From Salibaculum griseiflavum (lineage in GTDB: Bacteria > Pseudomonadota > Alphaproteobacteria > Rhodobacterales > Rhodobacteraceae), in NCBI RefSeq assembly GCF_003129565.1, contig NZ_QETF01000001.1:186001-250000 (forward strand): DNA of 64,000 nucleotides, read 5' to 3'. Numbering within the stretch: position 1 is the first letter of the stretch; each line of letters begins with the position of its first letter. The notes under the pieces are model-generated. The model had not been told where the DNA came from, searched no databases, and saw only the letters and a list, made by a program, of their open reading frames with translations. Shown piece by piece: positions 57,754-64,000 of the stretch. The translations under genes were made by a program, and so were the position numbers.

Positions 57754-58260
57754 CTAGCCTGTCAGATCGCGCGGCACGATGAAATCGACGACGCGGCCCA
57801 AACCCGGGGCCGCGTCGTTCCATTTCGGGATGTCGAAATCCAGGATGGTGGTGGCACAGGTTGGGTATTGGTGGAATTTCGGGTGGCCGGGTGGTTCGGT
57901 TGCCATGGCCGATGCAAACTCGCCGATGCCGGGATTATGCGCAACCAGCGCCACGCGCCGCGCAGGCGCCGCACGCAGAACCTCCAAGAGAATTTGCGGT
58001 GCGGCGTGATAGAGCGCGGGAAGAAAGGTGATCGGGACATCCGCACCCCAGCTTGCCTTCATCCGCGCGACGGTTTCGGTCGTCCGGGCACTGTCGGAGC
58101 TTAACACATGGTCCGGCAGATATTCCCCGTCACGAAGCCATGTTCCGATCGCGGTTGCGGCGTCCCGGCCCCGCGCGTTCAGGATGCGCGCATGATCGTC
58201 CGCAAAAGGATCATCCCAGCTGGACTTGGCATGGCGGATCAGGATCAGGCGATGGGTCAT
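57754..58260 (-). CDS. Histidine phosphatase family protein (SixA-like)
   Basis: A 168-residue branch of the phosphoglycerate-mutase superfamily. The catalytic motif RHAKSSWDDP carries the nucleophilic histidine, SDSARTTETV supplies the second arginine, and VAHNPGIGEF the second histidine. The RHAKS form is typical of SixA-like phosphohistidine phosphatases, small and without lid. ATG 58260 overlaps the stop of the preceding gene (ATGA). It is the last gene of the yidC-led run. Confidence 0.88.
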   Translation of the reverse strand: MTHRLILIRHAKSSWDDPFADDHARILNARGRDAATAIGTWLRDGEYLPDHVLSSDSARTTETVARMKASWGADVPITFLPALYHAAPQILLEVLRAAPARRVALVAHNPGIGEFASAMATEPPGHPKFHQYPTCATTILDFDIPKWNDAAPGLGRVVDFIVPRDLTG

Positions 58261-58886
58261 AGAAAGGCTTTCATGTGAAATGCGGATTGCCGCGGATCGC
58301 GGGCAAAGGACTGGCTGACCGGGCAGGCCGCCCGGACCGCGCAGCCCGTGTCCATGCACTCGGCGCCGTCACGCAGGTAATCCTTGCAGGCGGCCACATC
58401 GTAGCCCTCGGGCGTCAGCGCCGAAACCGGGCACGCGGTGCGACAAGGCTGGTCGGGGCAGCTGTCGCAGGGGCGCTCCATGGTCAGTGGAAGTTCGAGC
58501 GTGCCCTCGAAGGCAAGGGCACCGCGAAAAGAGACCCACAGCCCCTGTTCCGCATGGACCAGAAAGTTCACCGGAGACTGCCAGATGCGTCCTGTCCGTG
58601 TCGCCCATGAAAAAAAGGGATGAAAGGGTGGCTCGCCAAAGGGAAACAGAGCCCGCGCTCCGACGACTTCGGCGATGCGGGTGACGACACGCCTTGACCA
58701 GCGGTCGAGCGGGTCGGGATGACCGTCGCGCATCTCGGGGGATTGCGCGAAATGGTGCCAGAAATCCGGGCCGGGCCCGAGCAGAAAAAGCGTTCCGCCC
58801 AGGCCTTCGTCAGGGTCGGGGTGAAAGCCGCCGAGGATGGAAAGCCGGGCCGCGCCCGCCGCCGCTTGAACTTCGGCGAGGCTCAC
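58257..58886 (-). CDS. Iron-sulfur (ferredoxin-like) protein of unknown function
   Basis: A 209-residue protein with a novel-looking N-terminal region (about 1-135, including [20 protein letters not shown]) and a cysteine-rich C-terminus. Cysteines at 140, 143, 148 and 152 (CDSC ... CRTACP) and at 167, 177, 182 and 188 could bind two [4Fe-4S] clusters. The layout of an N-terminal domain followed by such clusters recalls epoxyqueuosine reductase QueG, but I cannot claim that reaction. GTG 58886 overlaps the argB stop (GTGA). Confidence 0.72.
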   Translation of the reverse strand: MSLAEVQAAAGAARLSILGGFHPDPDEGLGGTLFLLGPGPDFWHHFAQSPEMRDGHPDPLDRWSRRVVTRIAEVVGARALFPFGEPPFHPFFSWATRTGRIWQSPVNFLVHAEQGLWVSFRGALAFEGTLELPLTMERPCDSCPDQPCRTACPVSALTPEGYDVAACKDYLRDGAECMDTGCAVRAACPVSQSFARDPRQSAFHMKAFL

Positions 58887-59749
58887 CGTGGCGTGCGGAT
58901 CAACGAACCCGCCCCGTGGTCGGTGAACAATTCAAGCAAGACCGCATTTGGCGCCCGCCCGTCCAGTATAACAACGGCCCGAACGCCCCCTGCGATGGCC
59001 GCAAGCGCGGTCTGTGTCTTGGGGATCATGCCGCCGGCAATCACGCCCTCATCGGTCAGTGTCTTGATCTGATCCGGCGACAGCTCCGTGACCAGTTTGC
59101 CGGCAGCATCCTTGACGCCCTCGACATCGGTCAGAAGCAGCAAACGGTCAGCCTTGAGCGCCGCGGCCACCGCCCCGGCGGCGGTATCGCCATTGATGTT
59201 GAGCGTCTCCCCGTTGCGGCCCGCACCAAGGGGGGCGATCACGGGGATCGTATGCGCCTCGAACAGGGTATGAAGCAGCGACGGATCAACCTCGGCCGGG
59301 GTGCCCACAAGGCCTAACTCGGGGACGTCCTGATCACAGGTTATGAGGTTCGCGTCCTTGCCCGACAGGCCCACCGCGCGACCGCCCTGCTGGTTGATGG
59401 CATGGGTGATCCACTTGTTCACCTTGCCGGCCAGCACCATTTCGACAACCTCGACCACCGCCTCGTCGGTGACGCGCTTGCCGTTCACGAAATCGGACTT
59501 GATCGCCAGCCGATCCAGCATGTCGTTGATCATCGGACCGCCGCCATGCACGATCACAGGGTTCACGCCCACCTGCTGCATCAGCACCACGTCGCGGGCG
59601 AAATCCTCCATCGCATCCTGGCTGGACATGGCATGGCCACCCAGCTTGATCACAACGATCGCCCCGGCATAGCGCTGCATGTAGGGCAGGGCCTGGTTGA
59701 GGGTCTTGGCGGTGGCGATCCAGTCGCGGTTCATGTCTTGCTTCTTCAT
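58883..59749 (-). CDS. argB: Acetylglutamate kinase
   Basis: A 288-residue amino-acid kinase that phosphorylates N-acetylglutamate in arginine synthesis. VIKLGGHAM and [20 protein letters not shown] form the nucleotide and substrate loops; [10 protein letters not shown] is the family signature. The N-terminal helix ([17 protein letters not shown]) suggests the hexameric, arginine-inhibited type (inference). ATG 59749 is used; ATG 59734 is possible. It follows engB by seven bases. Confidence 0.95.
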   Translation of the reverse strand: MKKQDMNRDWIATAKTLNQALPYMQRYAGAIVVIKLGGHAMSSQDAMEDFARDVVLMQQVGVNPVIVHGGGPMINDMLDRLAIKSDFVNGKRVTDEAVVEVVEMVLAGKVNKWITHAINQQGGRAVGLSGKDANLITCDQDVPELGLVGTPAEVDPSLLHTLFEAHTIPVIAPLGAGRNGETLNINGDTAAGAVAAALKADRLLLLTDVEGVKDAAGKLVTELSPDQIKTLTDEGVIAGGMIPKTQTALAAIAGGVRAVVILDGRAPNAVLLELFTDHGAGSLIRTPR

Positions 59750-59756
59750 GTCCGGG

Positions 59757-60407
59757 TCAGTCTATAGCGGCGATGATGCTGCGCAATACGTCTATCCCCT
59801 GGCCCTTCTCGGACGAAGTCAGGACCAGTTCGGGATAGGCGGCGGGATGTTTGGACAGTTTCGCCCGCACCTGGTCCAGCACCTTTGTGCGGTCCTTTTC
59901 CTTGACCTTGTCGGTCTTGGTCATGACGCATTGGAAGGTCACCGCTGACTTGTCGAGTAGAGTCATGATCTCTTCGTCCACTGCCTTGATCCCATGGCGG
60001 CTGTCCACCAGAACGAACGCCCGCCGCAGGGTCTGGCGCCCCGACAGGTATTGCTTGAGCAGCCTTTGCCATTTCTCGACGACCGCAACCGGCGCGTTTG
60101 CAAAGCCGTAGCCCGGAAGATCGACCAGGTAGTGGCTTTGACCGAGTTCGAAATAGTTGATTTCCTGCGTGCGACCCGGTGTATTCGAAGCCCGTGCCAG
60201 CCCTTTGCGCCCGGTCAATGCGTTGATCAGGCTGGACTTTCCGACATTCGAACGCCCGGCGAAACAGACCTCGGGGCGGTCCGGATCGGGCAGTCCTGAC
60301 ATGGCGACCACACCTTTGAGAAACTCGGTCTGACCTGCGAACAGCTTGCGCCCGGCCTCGCGCTGGGCATCGGTCTCGATCTCGGCGGCAGGGAAGGGGA
60401 GTTGCAT
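59757..60407 (-). CDS. engB: Ribosome biogenesis GTPase EngB (YsxC/YihA)
   Basis: A 216-residue GTPase needed for large-subunit assembly. G1 is GRSNVGKSS (about 51-59), G2 SNTPGRTQ, G3 DLPGYG, G4 TKTDK, G5 TSSEKG. ATG 60407 shares one base with the MOSC-gene stop (TGATG); GTG 60410 is an alternative. It belongs to a tightly packed run from yidC to the SixA-like gene. Confidence 0.95.
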   Translation of the reverse strand: MQLPFPAAEIETDAQREAGRKLFAGQTEFLKGVVAMSGLPDPDRPEVCFAGRSNVGKSSLINALTGRKGLARASNTPGRTQEINYFELGQSHYLVDLPGYGFANAPVAVVEKWQRLLKQYLSGRQTLRRAFVLVDSRHGIKAVDEEIMTLLDKSAVTFQCVMTKTDKVKEKDRTKVLDQVRAKLSKHPAAYPELVLTSSEKGQGIDVLRSIIAAID

Positions 60408-61156
60408 CACAGGACCTCGCTCTTGTCGCCTAGGCGGATATCGCCGCCGTCAATCACTTCACAATAGACACCGAAGTCACAGTGACCCCAGCCGACCTCC
60501 AACGCGTCCAGCGTGGCCGTGTCGCGTTTTCCGGTGATCGGGTTGGCCGCCGTGTGAAGGCACCGAGTGATCCGTTTACGGACATGCAGGCTGGCTGAGC
60601 CGATGCGAATGGTCTTGCCGATCCATTCGAATTCCTCCCAGGGCCCGAGTCCGTCCAGCCAGATGTTCCCACGCCAGCGTTCCGGCTCGATGTCCCGGCC
60701 AAGTTTCTGCGCTACGGCGCGATGCGAACTCAGGTTCATGACAGAGATGGATGGGAAGTCGCTGTCGGTCATGCCGCGCCCCTGCACGGAAACCACGGCC
60801 GAGGGCCGTGCGCGGTTTTCGGGGCAAAGTGGCGCGATCCAGTCGAGGAACCGCGCCGCCTCGGCGGGGTCGTCGGGTGCGAAGGTCAGTTCACCAAGGT
60901 CGCGATGGGTCAGGGTGACGCGCCGCGCCTCTTCGTCGACACGCGCCCAGAGCCCGGCAAGGCCCGGCGTGCGGGCGCCGATCATGAAGTTCTGGCAACT
61001 CACCCAGCCCGTTCCGTCGAACCGGCTGGCCTCGTGCGTCACGGCCCAATGCCTGTCCAAGGGCATGCACTGGCCGACGGAAAGGGTGACCGCTTCAAGG
61101 GCCTCGCGTCCGTGGCTCTTGATCGGGTGTCGCCACAGTTGGGCGACGCTTCCCAT
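60407..61156 (-). CDS. MOSC domain-containing protein
   Basis: A 249-residue protein with an N-terminal beta-barrel domain (VAQLWRHPIKSHGREALEAV, then LDRHWAVTHEASRFDG) and a C-terminal MOSC domain (FPSISVMNLSSHRAVAQKLG and RITRCLHTAANPITGKRD, whose cysteine is the likely active residue). MOSC proteins deal with molybdenum-cofactor sulfur or N-hydroxylated substrates; the role here is unknown. ATG 61156 shares one base with the yidC stop. Confidence 0.88.
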   Translation of the reverse strand: MGSVAQLWRHPIKSHGREALEAVTLSVGQCMPLDRHWAVTHEASRFDGTGWVSCQNFMIGARTPGLAGLWARVDEEARRVTLTHRDLGELTFAPDDPAEAARFLDWIAPLCPENRARPSAVVSVQGRGMTDSDFPSISVMNLSSHRAVAQKLGRDIEPERWRGNIWLDGLGPWEEFEWIGKTIRIGSASLHVRKRITRCLHTAANPITGKRDTATLDALEVGWGHCDFGVYCEVIDGGDIRLGDKSEVL

Positions 61157-62988
61157 CACTTTTCCTCCGAGCCCTCATCGCGGCGAAATGCCCCGAGGAT
61201 GTTGCCGAGCAGGTCGGGCTTGTAACCCTGGCTGCGCATGATCGTGTATTGCTGGATGAAGGTGATCGTGTTGTTCGCGATCCAGTAGATCACCAGGCCG
61301 CTGGCGAAGCCGCCCAGCATGAACATGAAGACCCAGGGCATCCAGGCGAAGATCATCTTCTGCGTGGGGTCGGTGGGGGCCGGGTTCAACTTCTGTTGCA
61401 GCCACATGGAGACGCCCAGGAGGATCGGCAGGATGCCGAGGCTGAAGATGAAGAACAGCGAGCCGGGCTCTGGAGTCGACCAGGGCAGCAGGCCAAAGAG
61501 GTTCAGGATCGAGGACGGGTCAGGAGCCGAAAGGTCCTTGATCCAGCCGATCCAGGGCGCGTGGCGCAATTCAATGGTGACGAAGATCACCTTGTAGAGC
61601 GAGAAGAAGATCGGGATCTGCAAGAGGATCGGCAAACAACCAGAGGCCGGGTTGACCTTGTTCTTCTTGTAGAGCTCCATCATGCCCTTTTGCATTTCCT
61701 CTCGGTTGTCGCCCGCGCGTTCCTTGAGCTTCTCCATCTCGGGCTGAAGCTCGCGCATCTTGGCCATCGAGACATAGGATTTGAAGGCCAGCGGGAAGAG
61801 GATCGCCTTGATGATCAAGGTCAGGCCGATGATCGCCCAGCCCATGTTGCCGATCAGCGCATTCAGCCAGTGCAGCACGGCGAAGATCGGCTTGGTCAGG
61901 AAGAAGAACCAGCCCCAGTCGATCGAGTCGATGAACCCCTCGATGCCGCCCTGTTCGTATTCGCGGATGGTTTCCCATTCCTTGGCACCCGCGAAAAGCT
62001 GGCTTTCGGCGGACAGCGTGTCACCCGCCGCGACGGTTTGCTGGGGATAGATGGTTTCCGTCTGATAGACGCCGCTGCGGGGATTGTCCTCGTCGACGCC
62101 GGCAGCTCGGGCCACCGACCGGAATTCAGAACCCGGCGCAGGGATGAGCGTGGTCATCCAGTACTTGTCGGTGAAGCCGACCCAGCCGTTTTCAACCACT
62201 TCGACCCGACTTTCATCGGTCGAAAGATCGGGCATGTCGTCATAGTCGATCTCTTCGAGTTCACCATCCGACATCCGCACGACGCCTTCATGCAGGATGA
62301 AGAATCCAACGGTATCCGGCTCTCCGTGGCGGGCGACCAGGCCATAGGGGCGCATCGCGACATCGGCGCCGCTGTTGTTCTCGACCGTCTGGTTCACAGT
62401 GAACATGTAGTCGTCGTCTACCGCGAACGTCTTGCGGAAGGTCAGTCCGGCCCCATTGTCCCAGGTCAGCGTCACGGGTGCGCCGGGGGCCAGGGTGCTG
62501 CCGCTCTCGACGGACCAGACAGTGTCCGGCCCCGGCACCTGATCCTGATCGACGCCGACCGTGGCGATCCAGCCATGAAGGGCGTAATAGGGCGCCTCGG
62601 TGCCGACCGGTGAAAGCAGGCGCACCAGGTCCGAATCTTCGCTCAATTCCTCGCGGTAATCGGACAGGGAAAGGTCGTCTATCCGCCCCCCTTCCAGTGA
62701 GATCGAGCCGGTCAGGCGCGGCGTCTCGATATCGACACGATCATTGCCTGCAAGCGCGGCATCGACCGTCTGGTCGGGCAGTTCGCCTGGGGCCTGGCTT
62801 TCGGTCGGGGTGGCGACGCCGGGGCTTGCCACTTCGCCGGTCGCGGTCGAGGCTGGCGCTGTTACTTCGCCACTGGCATCGGTGACACCGGGGGCCTGTT
62901 CGGGCGGTGGGAACAGCAGGAACCAGACCAGGATGACGACAAAGCTGAGCGCTGTCGCAAGAATGAGGTTCTTGTTCTGATCGTCCAT
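61156..62988 (-). CDS. yidC: Membrane protein insertase YidC
   Basis: A 610-residue Gram-negative YidC. The first helix (LILATALSFVVILVWFLLF) anchors a long low-complexity Thr/Ala/Pro/Glu stretch and the periplasmic domain. The conserved C-terminal core spans about residues 360-600 with GWAIIGLTLIIKAILFPLA (conserved positive residue), SGCLPILLQIPIFFSLYKV and VIYWIANNTITFIQQY. It inserts and folds inner-membrane proteins alone or with SecYEG. rpmH, rnpA and yidD, usual upstream neighbours, are not present in the visible upstream sequence. Confidence 0.97.
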   Translation of the reverse strand: MDDQNKNLILATALSFVVILVWFLLFPPPEQAPGVTDASGEVTAPASTATGEVASPGVATPTESQAPGELPDQTVDAALAGNDRVDIETPRLTGSISLEGGRIDDLSLSDYREELSEDSDLVRLLSPVGTEAPYYALHGWIATVGVDQDQVPGPDTVWSVESGSTLAPGAPVTLTWDNGAGLTFRKTFAVDDDYMFTVNQTVENNSGADVAMRPYGLVARHGEPDTVGFFILHEGVVRMSDGELEEIDYDDMPDLSTDESRVEVVENGWVGFTDKYWMTTLIPAPGSEFRSVARAAGVDEDNPRSGVYQTETIYPQQTVAAGDTLSAESQLFAGAKEWETIREYEQGGIEGFIDSIDWGWFFFLTKPIFAVLHWLNALIGNMGWAIIGLTLIIKAILFPLAFKSYVSMAKMRELQPEMEKLKERAGDNREEMQKGMMELYKKNKVNPASGCLPILLQIPIFFSLYKVIFVTIELRHAPWIGWIKDLSAPDPSSILNLFGLLPWSTPEPGSLFFIFSLGILPILLGVSMWLQQKLNPAPTDPTQKMIFAWMPWVFMFMLGGFASGLVIYWIANNTITFIQQYTIMRSQGYKPDLLGNILGAFRRDEGSEEK

Positions 62989-63101
62989 CTAAACCGCCTG
63001 CAATTGCTGATCTCGGGTCAGGGCGGTTCAACAGGTCGAGGGCGCAAAGGTCAAGCGATTTCGCCTGATTTTGCGGGCCGAACGGGGGGTGATGATCGGG
63101 G

Positions 63102-64000
63102 TCAGGCCCGTCGTCTTGGCAATTCCACCATCCGGTCAGCCAAGGCACCAAGATCGGCAAGCCACCGGTCGGCCTCGTCCCTTGGCATTGGGCGGGCGAA
63201 CAGGAAGCCTTGGGCATACCCGCAGCCCAGCCGGGTCAGCATGGCGTGTTCGCCGGGGGTTTCGACCCCCTCGGCAAGGGTTTGCAGGTTCAACCGGTCG
63301 GCCATGGTCATGATCGCGGCAATCATGTCTTGTTGTTCGCGGTCCTCGTCCACGCGCGTGATGAAACTGCGATCAATCTTGATACGGTTGATGGAAAGCG
63401 TCCGTATATTGGTGATCGAGGCATAGCCGGTGCCGAAATCGTCCAGGTCGATGCCGCAACCCAACCGCGACAGCCCGGCCAGGTTCCGTGCAACCTGATC
63501 GTCGGCGCAGCGCGCCACCACGGTTTCAAGAACTTCGATCACCAGCCGTTCGGGGGCGATATCGCGGGTTTCCAGCGTCATGGCGATCCTGTCGACCAGG
63601 TGCGGCGACTGCAATTCATCGGTCGAGAAGTTCACGCCCACCCGTGGCACATGATGGCCCAGCCCGTCCCAGTGGCGTAGCGCATCCAAAGCACCCGAAA
63701 CCATCAGCTGTCCAAGCTGTTCCATCCGCCCGGTTTCACGAAGAACCGGCAGGAACTCGGCCGGTGATACGAGGCCGCGCTTGGGATGGTGCCAGCGTGA
63801 CAGGGCCTCGAATCCCGCCAGGTGTCCGGTCGCAAGATCGAATTGCGGTTGGAAATACGGCTGTATCTGGCCGATTTCCAAGGCGACCTGGGCATCCCGA
63901 CCCAGCCGGCTGCGCGACGCGATGCGCTTGCGCATACCATCGGAAAAGGATCGGACCGCGGCGGGCCCATTGCGCTGAGCCTCGACCAGGGCGCAGGTCG
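63102..64000 (-). CDS. EAL-domain protein, C-terminal part (5' end outside window)
   Basis: 299 codons, open to the window edge. The N-terminal 20 or so visible residues (VEAQRNGPAAVRSFSDGM) look like the end of a GGDEF domain. Residues after QIQPYFQPQFDLATG form an EAL phosphodiesterase domain with GFEALSRW, GVNFSTDEL, IEVLETV, DLDDFGTGYASIT, IKIDRSFI and LAEGVETPGE. All the metal-binding and catalytic positions appear kept, so cyclic-di-GMP hydrolysis is likely. It ends 113 bases before yidC. Confidence 0.9.
   Translation of the reverse strand, partial: TCALVEAQRNGPAAVRSFSDGMRKRIASRSRLGRDAQVALEIGQIQPYFQPQFDLATGHLAGFEALSRWHHPKRGLVSPAEFLPVLRETGRMEQLGQLMVSGALDALRHWDGLGHHVPRVGVNFSTDELQSPHLVDRIAMTLETRDIAPERLVIEVLETVVARCADDQVARNLAGLSRLGCGIDLDDFGTGYASITNIRTLSINRIKIDRSFITRVDEDREQQDMIAAIMTMADRLNLQTLAEGVETPGEHAMLTRLGCGYAQGFLFARPMPRDEADRWLADLGALADRMVELPRRRA

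Overview
The window is a stretch of alphaproteobacterial chromosome, most likely Rhodobacterales (Roseobacter/Rhodobacter/Paracoccus relatives). Supporting signs are the high G+C content, the bztABCD amino-acid transporter, the block of SDR, twin-membrane protein, PduO-type adenosyltransferase and etfBA, an ATP12 chaperone gene, and an alpha operon without rpsD. I see no phage, insertion sequence, CRISPR array or transferred island. No gene-free stretch exceeds about 270 bases. The largest gaps are the leaders of rpsL, rpoB, rplJ, rplO and bztA.

Layout. 1-1300: the end of rapZ, then EIIA-Man and HPr of a regulatory PTS. 1336-8216: an acyltransferase, then acyl-CoA, electron-transfer flavoprotein and cobalamin genes on the minus strand, with a DUF6473-like gene on the plus strand among them. 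8371-11538: parC and a lipoprotein. 11666-12841: the first tuf copy. 12954-14272: a small membrane protein, a DUF374 acyltransferase and tRNA-Trp. 14392-26466: secE-nusG-rplKAJL-rpoBC. 26547-27772: acylphosphatase and a DMT permease. 28036-48659: rpsL-rpsG-fusA-tuf followed by the S10, spc and alpha ribosomal clusters. 48767-52919: rarA, crcB, rluC, a HAD phosphatase and ATP12. 53138-57721: bztABCD. 57754-62988 (minus): yidC, MOSC, engB, argB, an iron-sulfur protein and a SixA-like phosphatase. 63102-64000 (minus): the C-terminal part of an EAL protein that runs off the window.

How it works together. Most of the window builds the gene-expression machinery: RNA polymerase subunits, NusG, two identical EF-Tu genes, EF-G, many ribosomal proteins, SecE/SecY, YidC and EngB. 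Read closely, the ribosomal supercluster is not one operon. It carries intrinsic terminators after rplP, rpmD, rpsK and rplQ, and promoter-like sequences (17-base spacer) before rpsL, rpmC, rplO and rpsM. Between rplP and rpmC the usual order is broken by two minus-strand genes: a secreted lysozyme-like protein and a TIGR02466-type putative 2-oxoglutarate/Fe(II) oxygenase. The oxygenase is the next annotated protein family beside the L16 gene, and a possible role in modifying ribosomal proteins is the most interesting lead here, but it is inference. Other leads are an L10 leader with mutually exclusive stems, a nusG leader with a terminator-like hairpin, and a palindrome-rich bztA leader.
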